A stretch of DNA of 64,000 bases from Bacillus_BD sp050389805 (GCF_050389805.1 NZ_CP130945.1:992001-1056000), one strand, 5' to 3'. Counted from the stretch's first letter, positions 34,018 through 42,851 are shown. Notes: generated by a model not told the origin, from the sequence alone. A program made the numbers and translations.

Positions 34018-34061
34018 AAGTTATAAAATATGCTCACACTGCTGCTCATATTTTATAACTT
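34018..34061. repeat. 15-bp perfect inverted repeat near the island's right end
   Basis: AAGTTATAAAATATG (34018-34032) and CATATTTTATAACTT (34047-34061) flank CTCACACTGCTGCT. No gene ends next to it, so it may be a protein-binding or structural site of the island. Otherwise the 33876-34258 stretch holds no ORF. Confidence 0.5.
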
Positions 34062-34258
34062 GATGAATGGGCGGCATGATGTAATAAAGAAACTCTTAAA
34101 CCCTTGTTCCATGGGGTATTTTACGGTAATCCTTCATGCTGATTTCGTGCCGAAATGATTTTGTTTTGCATTTTAATGTATTTATAAAAATCGACAAACA
34201 CTTGCTATAATGCTATTCCTTTTTATATGATTTAAAGCTGTTTTTTACACAATTAATT

Positions 34259-34288
34259 AAGTTCGAAATGGAAGGTTCTATCGGTTAA
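34259..34288 (+). repeat. Right attachment site (attR), copy of the sufB 3' end
   Basis: These 30 bases are identical to 23149-23178, including the sufB stop codon, without any adjoining sufB coding sequence. The original sufB terminator follows five bases later. Confidence 0.88.
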
Positions 34289-34292
34289 GTTG

Positions 34293-34328
34293 AAAAACCG
34301 TTTGCTCTTGTGGCAAACGGTTTTTTTG
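34293..34328 (+). terminator. Ancestral sufB terminator, displaced by the island
   Basis: The stem AAAACCGTTTGC/GCAAACGGTTTT with a T-run is placed just after attR exactly as expected for the original end of the suf operon. Confidence 0.8.
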
Positions 34329-34364
34329 TTGTATGGATTCACGGCAAATGGTATATGAAAGTAG

Positions 34365-34680
34365 TTTACTACACTAAAAATCGAGGGAATCGCTAAAAAC
34401 TGCCGGGGTGGTTTACACAGCAGAAATTGAGGAAATCGAGAAAACTGCCGTGTAAAAGTGGTTTATACAGCAAATATCGAAGAAATTGACAAAACCTGCT
34501 TCGTAAAAGTAATTTACACAGCAAAAATCGAGGGAACCCAAAAATAACTGCCGTGTAAAATGGTTAACTCGGATAAATCGAGAACCCAGAAAAACTACCG
34601 CGTAAAAATGAAAACCTACTGCGTAAAAGGGTGCCCACGGCAAAAATCAAGTAAATACACAAAGCCTTCTGCAAATACGA
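34365..34680. repeat. Degenerate tandem repeat, about 50-bp unit
   Basis: Units begin near 34365, 34412, 34462, 34513 and 34563, with a decayed sixth after 34608. Each has the pattern TTTACACAGCAAAAATCGAG, then GAAATCGAGAAAACTGCC, then GTGTAAAA. The end of one unit and the start of the next form a dyad, TGCCGTGTAAA with TTTACACAGCA. The copies are imperfect, unlike a CRISPR. It lies in the gap between the sufB terminator and yunE. Confidence 0.75.
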
Positions 34681-34783
34681 AACTAACATCTTTCTTTACC
34701 ATTCATTTACATTTAGTGCCAAATTGTCTATTCTTAGGATGGACGACAAATCATTTGTTATTTAATAGTAGGTGAACGATCTA

Positions 34784-35602
34784 ATGGAATATATTGTGTT
34801 AATGGTACTAGGTCTTTTGGCTGGAACAATTGGCAGCTTAGTTGGATTAGGTGGAGGAATTGTAATCGTTCCTTCCTTGTTATTTTTAAGTGCATCAGGT
34901 TTTTTTAGCGAAGTTACTCCACAAATTGCTGCTGGAACGTCCCTATTGGTTATTATTTTCACAGGACTATCATCGACCATTGCCTATTATAAACAAAAAA
35001 AGGTAGATATCAAAACAGGTCTTATTTTATTCATGGGTGGCGGACCAGGTGGAGTAGTCGGGGCATGGGCCAATAAGCAGTTAAATGCGGATAGTTTTTC
35101 CCTCTGGTTTGGTTTATTTATGATCTTTATCTCAATTGTATTAGTCTATAAAGACAAAATCCCTCCATTAAAAAGAAATAGTGAAAAAGGAGTTTGGCGT
35201 ACCTTTATCGAGAGTGATGGGATTGAGTATACCTACGGTTTTCAACCTATTATGGCTATCTCCATCGCCTTTGTAGTTGGATTCTTAGGTGGATTGCTAG
35301 GAATTGGTGGTGGTGCTTTAATGGTTCCGTCATTAATTCTATTATTTCACTTTCCCGCACATATTGCGGTCGCTACTTCGATGCTACTGTTGTTTTTTAC
35401 CTCTCTGACAAGTTCCATAACCTATATATGGTTAGGGCATATTATTTGGTTATATGCTTTTGCTTTAATTCCCGGAGCATGGATAGGAGGAACATTAGGA
35501 GCTAAAATTAATCAAAAATTACCAAGTAAAACGATTGTTCGTATCCTTCGAGTGATTCTTGTGCTTGTGGGTGTTCGTTTAATTATAGATGCTCTATTAT
35601 AA
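34784..35602 (+). CDS. yunE: TauE/SafE-family sulfite/sulfonate exporter YunE
   Basis: The 272-residue membrane protein has two homologous halves, each with about four spans. The repeated glycine-rich motifs GLVGLGGGIVIVPSLL (near the start) and GLLGIGGGALMVPSLILL (near the middle) mark the internal duplication of the TauE/SafE family. It is thought to export sulfite or organosulfur anions. The ATG at 34784 lies eight bases after AGTAGGTGA. It is followed by yunD as in B. subtilis. Confidence 0.88.
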   Translation: MEYIVLMVLGLLAGTIGSLVGLGGGIVIVPSLLFLSASGFFSEVTPQIAAGTSLLVIIFTGLSSTIAYYKQKKVDIKTGLILFMGGGPGGVVGAWANKQLNADSFSLWFGLFMIFISIVLVYKDKIPPLKRNSEKGVWRTFIESDGIEYTYGFQPIMAISIAFVVGFLGGLLGIGGGALMVPSLILLFHFPAHIAVATSMLLLFFTSLTSSITYIWLGHIIWLYAFALIPGAWIGGTLGAKINQKLPSKTIVRILRVILVLVGVRLIIDALL

Positions 35603-35669
35603 GAGTTTCCACTAAAATTATGTTACTATTAATAGATAATATATTCTTTATCAGAAGGGATTGCGATTG

Positions 35670-37046
35670 ATGATGGAAGTGATTCATATCTATCACACGA
35701 ACGATTTACATAGCCATTTTGAGCATTGGCCTCGGATTCAATCGTTTTTACAAGAAAGGAAAAAATGGCATCAAGAACATGGAGAGGACTGTTTTCTATT
35801 TGATATCGGGGATCATGCGGATCGTTGGCATCCTCTTACCGAGGCATCTATGGGTCAAGAAAACACTCAATTATTAAATGAAACAGGATTCCATGCGATT
35901 ACAATTGGCAACAACGAAGGAATTACTTTTCCGCATGACGGCTTAGATCATTTATACGACCATCGTCAATTTGATGTTTTAGTTGCAAACTTATTTAAAC
36001 AGGATGGAACCCACCCTTCTTGGGTAAAAGAAAATACTACTTTTGAAACAAAATCAGGTATTAAATTGGGAGTTACGGGATTAACTGCCAATTATGCACA
36101 TTTATATCATTTGTTAGGCTGGAAGACAGAAGACCCTTTGGAAATATTAAAAGCTCAGGTTACAAAGTTGAAAGATCAATCTGATATCATCGTCTTACTA
36201 TCCCATCTTGGAATTGGAGATGATGAACGAATTGGAAGGGAATTTCCTGAAATAGATGTAGTTATTGGCGGTCATACTCATCATATTTTACATGAAGGTA
36301 AATTAGTAAATGAAACCTTGCTGACTTGCGCTGGAAAGTACGGAATGTATGTAGGTCATATCACCTTAATAATTGACGATAACAAATTGATTGATAAAAA
36401 GGCAAGGTTATACGATTCCAATGAATTACCTGCAACTCTTGGTGAAGAAATGGTAGTTGAAAATCTTTATAAAAAAGGCAAAGATTTGCTTTCGAATGAC
36501 ATCGTTTCAGTAAATCATCCCTATATGGGAAAAGAAGAAATGGCAATCCTTTTGTGTGATGCCACAAGGGAATGGTGTCAGGCAGACTGTGCCTTGATTA
36601 ACGAAGGTTTAATTATAGAAGATCCAACTCCTGGAGTGATAACGAAGTTTGATTTATTGAAAAACTGTCCTCATCCTATTAACCCATGTGTAGTAGAGCT
36701 GACGGGAGCGGAGCTTAAAGAGGTCCTCCTACAGTCGTTAGATGAGAAGTGGAAGGAAATGCAAATAATGGGGCTTGGCTTTCGCGGGAAAGTAATGGGT
36801 AAAATGATTTACAGCGGAATAGAAATACAAAAAAGGCTACAATCCTATCAATTTTTTATTAAGGGTAGATCGATTGATGCGAATTTGACTTATAGAGTTG
36901 CCATTCCAGACATGTTTACGTTTGGAAAGTTTTTCCCTTCCATTTTTAGAGCGAAAAATAAGAAATACTTTTTACCAGAGTTTATGCGTCATTTATTGGA
37001 ATGGAAAATCAGAAAAGTGGAAGCGCCTTGCTCAGCTCCGTATTGA
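35670..37046 (+). CDS. yunD: Calcineurin-like phosphoesterase / 5'-nucleotidase YunD
   Basis: The enzyme is about 458 residues long with an N-terminal metallophosphatase domain and a C-terminal 5'-nucleotidase domain. Metal-binding motifs are YHTNDLHSHFEHW, FDIGDHADRWHP, IGNNEGITF (where Asn-Glu replaces the usual GNHE-like His), LLSHLGIGDDE and GGHTHH. There is no signal peptide, so it is cytoplasmic, unlike most 5'-nucleotidases. The ATG at 35670 is nine bases after AGAAGGGA. The physiological nucleotide is not known. Confidence 0.85.
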   Translation: MMEVIHIYHTNDLHSHFEHWPRIQSFLQERKKWHQEHGEDCFLFDIGDHADRWHPLTEASMGQENTQLLNETGFHAITIGNNEGITFPHDGLDHLYDHRQFDVLVANLFKQDGTHPSWVKENTTFETKSGIKLGVTGLTANYAHLYHLLGWKTEDPLEILKAQVTKLKDQSDIIVLLSHLGIGDDERIGREFPEIDVVIGGHTHHILHEGKLVNETLLTCAGKYGMYVGHITLIIDDNKLIDKKARLYDSNELPATLGEEMVVENLYKKGKDLLSNDIVSVNHPYMGKEEMAILLCDATREWCQADCALINEGLIIEDPTPGVITKFDLLKNCPHPINPCVVELTGAELKEVLLQSLDEKWKEMQIMGLGFRGKVMGKMIYSGIEIQKRLQSYQFFIKGRSIDANLTYRVAIPDMFTFGKFFPSIFRAKNKKYFLPEFMRHLLEWKIRKVEAPCSAPY

Positions 37047-37343
37047 CTGACTTGCACAGGATGTGCTGACATCGACGTTTGCCATATGACGTGACGGTTA
37101 TTAGTCGATGTTCCCTCTGAGATAAAGGAAACACGCTGAGCACGATCATGCGAATCGATGTTGACGCTATCGTTGCGGAAGAAACGGGTAGTCCACTAGG
37201 AGCTAGACATCAATCTAACTTCAGAAACCTCAATTTTCTTCGTAACCGATAGAAAAACAGTCAGTCCAATAAGACACATGCTGTCCTTTTCTTCATATGA
37301 TAATGATGAATAGAAGAGAAGGAAGGAGTGTCATAATACGAAA
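37047..37343. other. yunD-yunC intergenic region with repeat-like sequence
   Basis: No ORF lies in these 297 bp. The sequence contains CATCGAC (37071) and GTCGATG (37103) as an inverted pair. Its higher GC content is like other intergenic repeats of Bacillus. It does not share blocks with the 48.6-kb repeat family. Confidence 0.35.
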
Positions 37344-37646
37344 ATGATGAATTTAACTCCCATTGTGATCGAGGGTCACACTTTTCTGAGTATCTCCGTG
37401 AAATTGCCAAAAACCAATTTACTCGTCGTATCAAGTGATAAGGGATATATTATGTGTGGAGCTCTTGATGTTGCATTGCTAAATGATAAATTAAAAGATC
37501 GAAAAATTATTGCTGGCAGAGCAACAGGCGTGAAAACAATTGAACAGCTTTTGGAAGCTCCGTTAGAATCCGTAACGTATGAAGCAGAAGCACTTGGTAT
37601 TCATAAAGGCATGATTGGGAAAGTAGCATTGCTTAAAATGATTTAA
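37344..37646 (+). CDS. yunC: DUF1805 protein YunC
   Basis: The 100-residue protein of the DUF1805/YunC family has a compact fold with SSDKGYIMCGALDVALLNDK and RKIIAGRATGVKTIEQLLEA as conserved core. There is no signal or membrane segment. The function is unknown. It lies between yunD and a terminator, in the B. subtilis order. The ribosome site (AAGGAGTG) is rather far, about 13 bases, from the ATG. Confidence 0.88.
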   Translation: MMNLTPIVIEGHTFLSISVKLPKTNLLVVSSDKGYIMCGALDVALLNDKLKDRKIIAGRATGVKTIEQLLEAPLESVTYEAEALGIHKGMIGKVALLKMI

Positions 37647-37653
37647 CTTTACT

Positions 37654-37698
37654 AGGGTGAGGGGCACCTTCCATCAAACGGAAGGTGCCTCTCACCCT
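37654..37698 (+). terminator. Terminator after yunC (hairpin-family member)
   Basis: AGGGTGAGGGGCACCTTCC and GGAAGGTGCCTCTCACCCT pair over 19 bp with one G-T wobble. The core resembles hairpins at 39727, 59265 and the right edge. Confidence 0.75.
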
Positions 37699-37773
37699 GA
37701 AAATTTTGAAGCGTATGGTTAAATTCTTTAGGAAAATGTCGATATAAATGATAAATATATTAGGAGTTTTGAA

Positions 37774-38877
37774 ATGCGTTTAGTAAAAACAACTACCGTA
37801 AGACCTGGTACTCGTTTGGGGAAAGCGATTTATAATGATAATGGAAAAGTCTTAGTTAATAAAGGGGTAAGTCTTGAAGAGAGAATTCTTAAAAGGTTGA
37901 ACGAACTCAATATTACCTATATTTATATTGATGATAAACAAACAGAAGGAATTGAATTTAAGGATCCGATTTCTCCTCAATTAAGACAAGAAGCTGTTAC
38001 CACGATTAAAACGACATTGAAGAGTGTGATAGATGAACCGATCTCTTCCAAATCTTTTGTTTTGGAAAAGTCAGTGAAGCAGTATCAAAATATCATCCGA
38101 AACATTATCAGTGAGTTAGATTCAAACTCAGAATTAATGTCGATTCTTTCAGATGTTTGTATTCATGATAACTACATATTTACCCATTCCTTAAACGTTA
38201 CTCTTTATTCTTTGGCGGTAGGAATGGAATTAAACTTAAAACCTGCCCAATTAGAAACGGTTGGGTTGGGTTCAATTTTACATGATATCGGAAAAGTAAC
38301 TGTACCGAAAGAGATCTTATTAAAACCAGGTAGACTTACAGATCAGGAATTTGATGTCATTAAAACACATACAACAGAAGGATTTGACATATTGAGAAAC
38401 TCTTATTCTGTTCCTTTACTTGTGGCACACTGCGCTTTTCAGCATCATGAGCGCTTGGATGGGTCAGGTTATCCACGGGGGATTAAAGGTCAGGAAATTC
38501 ATGACTTTGCCAAATTAATCGCTGTTTCCGATGTGTTTGATGCAGTAACATCGAATCGAGTGTACCGATCGGCAATGCTGCCTCATGAAGGTCTTGAACT
38601 GCTTTATGCAGGAGTAGAGCGACAATATGAACTGAATGTTGTAAAAGCATTTCATAAAGCAGTTGCGATTTATCCTGTTGGGATTACAGTTGAGCTTAAT
38701 GATGGTCGAAAAGGAGTTGTTGTTAAGCAAAATGCAGCGCTCAGTGACCGTCCGATTGTTCGGATATTAGAGGAAAATGGTGAACAAGTTGAACCATATG
38801 AATTAAATTTGGAAGAGAAACTTTCATTCGTGATCATTGGATGCGATACGACTTTTAAAGAACATCAAAATAAATAG
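37774..38877 (+). CDS. HD-GYP domain cyclic-di-GMP phosphodiesterase
   Basis: The 367-residue cytoplasmic protein has a short N-terminal region (1-60) followed by an HD-GYP domain (about 130-300) with LGSILHDIGKVTVPKEIL (HD), the second metal motif FQHHERLDGSGYPRGIKGQE (HHE and GYP) and FAKLIAVSDVFDAVTSNRVY. A small C-terminal beta domain, INDGRKGVV-like (VELNDGRKGVVVKQNAALS), follows. All ligands look intact, so c-di-GMP or related hydrolysis is probable. An EAL protein lies 5 kb away. Confidence 0.88.
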   Translation: MRLVKTTTVRPGTRLGKAIYNDNGKVLVNKGVSLEERILKRLNELNITYIYIDDKQTEGIEFKDPISPQLRQEAVTTIKTTLKSVIDEPISSKSFVLEKSVKQYQNIIRNIISELDSNSELMSILSDVCIHDNYIFTHSLNVTLYSLAVGMELNLKPAQLETVGLGSILHDIGKVTVPKEILLKPGRLTDQEFDVIKTHTTEGFDILRNSYSVPLLVAHCAFQHHERLDGSGYPRGIKGQEIHDFAKLIAVSDVFDAVTSNRVYRSAMLPHEGLELLYAGVERQYELNVVKAFHKAVAIYPVGITVELNDGRKGVVVKQNAALSDRPIVRILEENGEQVEPYELNLEEKLSFVIIGCDTTFKEHQNK

Positions 38878-38951
38878 ATGGTTTATATATATAATTTTTA
38901 GCTTTAGTCTCCTTTTACTTGCATACATATAGCTTGTAAGGGGGGATTTTT

Positions 38952-39725
38952 TTGCCAAGATTTAGATTTCGGAAGCGAATTTTTAACAGTAGAAAAACGG
39001 TCAAAAAAGGACCACTTCCTTTTCGATATGTATTACTTCTAACATTTGTCTTTTTTATTTTTTCAACAGCGTTTGGGTTTTGGATTGTGGATAAAGAGCT
39101 TGAACCCGTATTAATGACTTATGCTAAATCCGAGTCTGTAAATTTAGCTACGTTAGTCATTAATGATGCCGTGGAACAGCAACTGAAGGAAAAGTCAGAT
39201 GACAATCTTTTTAGTTCAATTCCCAATACAGATGAAGTGAATAATATTCAATTAGATGCGGAAGGAATTTTAAGAAGACAAACAGAAATCGAAAGACGTA
39301 TACTGGAAAATCTAAAAAAAGCGGAAGAAGGGGAATTAATGATCTTGCATTCCCAAGAAAATATCGACTTACATTCAAACGATAAAAATGCAGATGGAAT
39401 CCATTTCACTGTCCCTTTAGGGAGGGTGACAGATAACGCACTGTTAGCTAATTTAGGTCCGGATGTCCCAGTCGAGTTTTCCATTATAGGAGATGTACAG
39501 TCAGATATCCATACAAAAGTCGTTGAGTTTGGCATCAATGGAGGAGTAATTGAAGTATCTATGGAAGTTGAAATTCAGGTTGAGGTTATTATGCCATTTT
39601 CAGCAGACTCTACAGTTGTCACACGAAATATACCAATCGGAATGGGTGTATTCAGAGGGGATGTCCCACAATTTTATAATGGAAATGGCAAAACCACCCC
39701 ATCCATTCAACTTCCTAAAAATTAA
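38952..39725 (+). CDS. yunB: Sporulation protein YunB
   Basis: This 257-residue protein has a basic head, one membrane span (about 24-45, YVLLLTFVFFIFSTAFGFWI) and an extracytoplasmic part. YunB in B. subtilis is a mother-cell protein needed for efficient spore formation. The start is TTG following AAGGGGGGAT. It converges on lytH with a shared bidirectional terminator. Confidence 0.85.
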   Translation: MPRFRFRKRIFNSRKTVKKGPLPFRYVLLLTFVFFIFSTAFGFWIVDKELEPVLMTYAKSESVNLATLVINDAVEQQLKEKSDDNLFSSIPNTDEVNNIQLDAEGILRRQTEIERRILENLKKAEEGELMILHSQENIDLHSNDKNADGIHFTVPLGRVTDNALLANLGPDVPVEFSIIGDVQSDIHTKVVEFGINGGVIEVSMEVEIQVEVIMPFSADSTVVTRNIPIGMGVFRGDVPQFYNGNGKTTPSIQLPKN

Positions 39726-39726
39726 C

Positions 39727-39768
39727 AGGTGACAGGCACCTTCCATTTTATGGAAGTGCCTGTCGCCT
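39727..39768. terminator. Bidirectional terminator between yunB and lytH
   Basis: The stem AGGTGACAGGCACCTTCCA/TGGAAGTGCCTGTCGCCT has one bulge. It is flanked by the stops of two convergent genes, and its last base belongs to the lytH stop codon. Confidence 0.75.
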
Positions 39769-40754
39769 TATTTTCGTTGTCTTTCTTGTCTTTCCCAAAG
39801 TTTAAGATGTGGAAATGGGTCAAATGACCATTCTGTTCGACCATTGTCCTTATAGATTCCATAGTGAAGATGAGGTGGAAATTTACCGGAAGTTCCTGGC
39901 GGTCCGTATCCTGACGCACCTACACTTCCAATAATTTGACCAGGTTCCACAATTTGCCCTTTATGTAAATCTTTTGCAAAGCCATTTAAATGGGCAAAAT
40001 AATGGTAATTATTATTGATATCGCGAATGCCAACTCGCCAGCCACCATAACGATTCCAGCCCTTCATCTCAATAATTCCGTAAGTAGTGGCACGAACAGG
40101 AACTCCGTAATTTGCAAAAATATCGGTTCCTTCATGAATTCTTCGACCACCCCACCCTCTTGCATCTCCCCATGTATTGCGATAGCTATAATTGCTTCTT
40201 AATGGAAGTGGAAACGAATGCTTGTCCAAGTTAATATGTCCAAAATGCCTGTATATCTTGGCTTTATCGATAATGATTCCGACGGTTTTATCTCTTTTAT
40301 AATAGTCCCATAAAGCTAATTTAATATGATCGTGATCGGTTCCATACTTCAAAATAAATTGGGCAAATGAATAAAGAACATCGAAATCACTTGAAAGAGA
40401 TGCTTTTCCGTCCTGATCACCATCGATTCCCATTCCATCAAAGAATTGAATAGAAAGGGGGTTTTCATCTTCAAGATTTGGATTCAAGAGACCAACCCAT
40501 TTTTCAGGTGGAATATATATACCTGTTATTCCTTCTGCTTTAGGAAGATCTTTACGGGATTTGCGAACAACACGTTCATATTGGTCGATTGCAGCTAGAT
40601 AGTGCCAAGGAATATTGGTTAAGGCTTCTACACTTAGATATAAATCCATTCTGTTTGCATTCACGTCATCTTGACTATTCTCTGCCGCTTTTACCAGGGT
40701 TCCATTAGAGTTTAGCATGACCAGTGAAATCAAACATAACAAAATTCTCCGCAT
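39768..40754 (-). CDS. lytH: M23 sporulation peptidase LytH
   Basis: The 328-residue secreted protein has a signal peptide (about 1-23) and a C-terminal LytM/M23 metallopeptidase domain with zinc motifs GGRRIHEGTDIFANYG (HxxxD) and FPPHLHYGIY (HxH). LytH of B. subtilis (same length) is an L-Ala-D-Glu peptidase that trims spore cortex peptides and is made in the mother cell. It converges on yunB and diverges from lipA. Confidence 0.9.
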   Translation of the reverse strand: MRRILLCLISLVMLNSNGTLVKAAENSQDDVNANRMDLYLSVEALTNIPWHYLAAIDQYERVVRKSRKDLPKAEGITGIYIPPEKWVGLLNPNLEDENPLSIQFFDGMGIDGDQDGKASLSSDFDVLYSFAQFILKYGTDHDHIKLALWDYYKRDKTVGIIIDKAKIYRHFGHINLDKHSFPLPLRSNYSYRNTWGDARGWGGRRIHEGTDIFANYGVPVRATTYGIIEMKGWNRYGGWRVGIRDINNNYHYFAHLNGFAKDLHKGQIVEPGQIIGSVGASGYGPPGTSGKFPPHLHYGIYKDNGRTEWSFDPFPHLKLWERQERQRK

Positions 40755-40948
40755 ACACAGTATCCTCCTTTCAATGAATGTCTCCTACTATAGTTTGTGA
40801 TAAGTAAGAAATTTCATATCTCATAAATATTGGAAAAAGGATTGACAAACCCAAAAGAGTTTGGAGTTCCTTAGACAAATATGTTAAAGTAAAAAGATAA
40901 TAACCTTCAAAACAGCATGCTTATTCATAAAGGGGATGGAGTGGAAAA
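40755..40948. promoter_or_regulatory. Divergent lytH/lipA intergenic region
   Basis: TAGACA (40872-40877) with GATAAT (40896-40901, spacer 18 bp) is a plausible housekeeping promoter for lipA. The lytH side should carry a mother-cell promoter that I cannot define. Confidence 0.4.
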
Positions 40949-41860
40949 ATGAGTAATAAACCAGAACGTAAACCTGAATGGTTAAAGATAAAACTAAATA
41001 CAAATGAAAGCTATACTGGCTTGAAAAGTTTAATGAGAGAAAAGAAGTTACATACCGTTTGTGAAGAAGCGCGTTGTCCGAATATCCATGAATGTTGGGC
41101 AGAGAGAAGAACCGCTACTTTCATGATCCTTGGTGATACTTGTACAAGAGCTTGCCGTTTTTGTGCAGTTAAAACAGGTTTGCCAACAGAACTAGATTGG
41201 GCAGAGCCGGAAAGAGTTGCAGATTCTGTCGCAACGATGAATTTAAAACACGTGGTGATTACCGTTGTTGCACGTGATGATTTAAAGGATGGCGGTGCAG
41301 GTGTCCTAGCGGAAACCATCCGTGCAATCAGAAGAAAAAGCCCATTTACATCAGTTGAAGTATTGCCGTCTGACATGGGTGGTGTTTTGGAAAACCTTAA
41401 AATCGTAATGGATGCAAAGCCGGACATTTTAAACCATAACATTGAAACCGTTGAAAGATTAACACCGAGAGTTAGAGCAAGAGCGAAATATCAACGTTCT
41501 TTAGAATTTTTACGACGTGCCAAGGAATTACAACCGCAAATTCCAACGAAATCTAGTTTAATGATTGGGCTGGGAGAAACAAAAGAAGAAATCCTTGCAA
41601 CAATGGATGATTTACGTGCAAATCATGTAGACATCATGACAATCGGACAATATCTGCAACCTACAAAAAAACATATACCAGTGATAAAATACTATCATCC
41701 AGATGAATTTAAAGAATTAAAAGAGATTGCAATGGAAAAAGGATTCAGTCACTGTGAATCTGGACCACTTGTTCGTTCTTCTTATCATGCCGATGAGCAA
41801 GTAAACGAAGCAACCAAACATATTCAGCTTCAAGGCGATACAGAATTAAAAAACGCTTAA
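40949..41860 (+). CDS. lipA: Lipoyl synthase LipA
   Basis: This 303-residue radical SAM enzyme inserts two sulfurs into octanoyl groups on proteins such as GcvH. The auxiliary cluster motif CEEARCPNIHECW and the radical SAM motif CTRACRFCAV are intact, along with the C-terminal RSSYHADEQ serine region. Its auxiliary Fe-S cluster is sacrificed as sulfur donor and depends on the Suf system. The ATG follows GGGGATGGAG. Confidence 0.96.
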   Translation: MSNKPERKPEWLKIKLNTNESYTGLKSLMREKKLHTVCEEARCPNIHECWAERRTATFMILGDTCTRACRFCAVKTGLPTELDWAEPERVADSVATMNLKHVVITVVARDDLKDGGAGVLAETIRAIRRKSPFTSVEVLPSDMGGVLENLKIVMDAKPDILNHNIETVERLTPRVRARAKYQRSLEFLRRAKELQPQIPTKSSLMIGLGETKEEILATMDDLRANHVDIMTIGQYLQPTKKHIPVIKYYHPDEFKELKEIAMEKGFSHCESGPLVRSSYHADEQVNEATKHIQLQGDTELKNA

Positions 41861-41907
41861 GAAGTAATTTTTCATTTTTGTAAGGAAGAAGTTCGAGAGG
41901 TGAAAAT

Positions 41908-42183
41908 ATGGTTTGCATTGAAAATACTTGTTATGAAGTTGTAGAAGAAAGAGGGAATGGCTACAATGAGGAGGCCTTTCTTAGTCGATATAGTGAGATT
42001 TTAACGAAATATGATTATATTGTTGGAGATTGGGGATATGGTCAACTTCGTCTAAAAGGTTTTTTTGAGGACAATAACCATAAAGCTTCTTTCGATACAA
42101 AAATCAGTACCGTCTCAGAATATTTATTTGAATTCTGCAATTTTGGATGTGCATACTTCATTCTTAAAAAAACAAAAAAATAA
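41908..42183 (+). CDS. yutD: DUF1027 protein YutD
   Basis: The 91-residue cytoplasmic protein matches YutD/DUF1027, with core sequence YSEILTKYDYIVGDWGYGQL then RLKGFFEDN. Function unknown, but it is conserved in Bacilli. It follows lipA by 47 bp and ends in a strong terminator. Confidence 0.88.
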   Translation: MVCIENTCYEVVEERGNGYNEEAFLSRYSEILTKYDYIVGDWGYGQLRLKGFFEDNNHKASFDTKISTVSEYLFEFCNFGCAYFILKKTKK

Positions 42184-42207
42184 AAAAGCTGCTGGTGCAG
42201 CTTTTTT
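42182..42207. terminator. Bidirectional terminator after yutD
   Basis: The arms AAAAAAGCTGC/GCAGCTTTTTT enclose TGGT. They overlap the yutD stop and reach the stop of the leftward gene. Confidence 0.8.
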
Positions 42208-42491
42208 TATTTCTCATACGGAGGTTGTTCCGTTTTGTTTGGGTCGTCATGAGGAGGGTGAGCACCTTCCATTTGTCTTGGAAGGTCTTCGTGGAGGGAT
42301 TTATTCTCATAGTTAAAAGCACTATACCGTCTTTGTCCTTCCTCCCACTCGGTACTTTTCCCTTCTACGGGATCATAAGCTCGAATAGGTGAACCATATG
42401 GTCCTTCAGGAAATTCCTCTGGGGTCAAATAATCGTTTAACTTCTCCACGTTGGAAAAGTTAGTACCACGCCCAGCATCTTTTTCTCCCAT
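42207..42491 (-). CDS. Small acidic conserved protein of unknown function
   Basis: The soluble product is about 94 residues long with no Cys and many Glu, Pro and Asp. Repeated motifs are LTPEEFPEGPYGSPIRAYDP and HEDLPRQMEGAHPPHDDP. The ATG at 42491 follows GAGGTG; a GTG at 42500 overlaps that site. I recognise it as a type of short protein widespread in Bacillus but know no function. Confidence 0.7.
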   Translation of the reverse strand: MGEKDAGRGTNFSNVEKLNDYLTPEEFPEGPYGSPIRAYDPVEGKSTEWEEGQRRYSAFNYENKSLHEDLPRQMEGAHPPHDDPNKTEQPPYEK

Positions 42492-42581
42492 TTTTATCAC
42501 CTCATATACAGTATTCGATAAAAATAATCGATTTATCCAAATTGTATAGGAGTGGAAAAAGATGTGAGATGGTGTCCTTGA

Positions 42582-42851
42582 TCACATAATAATTTCAGAT
42601 AAAAACTCGGATAATTCTTTAGCGTCTTCCTCATTCAATTGAAAGGCGTGTTCAATATAACCCTCTTCAGCTAAATCATCTGGACCGATAATAGCAAATC
42701 TACCGCCCTGAATATTTAATACAATCACTTTTCCGTAATACCGATCACTTTGAATTAAAGCTAAATCAAAGCGATTATTATCACTCATAAAACTAACAAA
42801 TCTTGTTTTGGTCTCGACTGTGTCATCATATAGAAAAAAGCGTTCCGACAT
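42582..42851 (-). CDS. DUF3055 protein
   Basis: The 89-residue soluble protein begins MSERFFLYDDTVETKTRFVS and then SDNNRFDLALIQSDRYYGKV. It resembles the DUF3055 family of Bacilli. The function is unknown. Leftward, after a run of AAGGGAGAGA. Confidence 0.72.
   Translation of the reverse strand: MSERFFLYDDTVETKTRFVSFMSDNNRFDLALIQSDRYYGKVIVLNIQGGRFAIIGPDDLAEEGYIEHAFQLNEEDAKELSEFLSEIIM

Larger units (their letters stand above)
23149..34288. mobile_element. Integrated genomic island at the 3' end of sufB (arsenic-type cargo)
   Basis: The element is bounded by a 30-bp perfect direct repeat of the sufB 3' end (37 bp with one mismatch). Just inside the left end is a decayed tyrosine integrase, followed by remains of a possible phage-like protein. 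The cargo from 24424 to 33191 is coherent in function, and the right end holds degenerate ORFs. sufB and its terminator would be directly joined if the island were removed, which strongly supports site-specific integration. Broken integrase genes suggest it no longer moves by itself. Confidence 0.88.

Noticed and set aside
34259..34288. A second partial sufB gene
   Set aside because: Only the last 30 bp are present, with no coding sequence upstream; an attachment-site copy explains it.
34413..34643. Minus-strand ORF of 76 codons
   Set aside because: It only reads through the tandem repeat array, so its repeated amino acids reflect DNA repeats. No ribosome site.
34365..34680. CRISPR array
   Set aside because: The repeat units are adjacent and degenerate, there are no unique spacers of constant length, and no cas gene is nearby.
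37047..37343. Fifth copy of the 48.6-kb repeat family
   Set aside because: Neither landmark block is present; it seems to be a different intergenic sequence.
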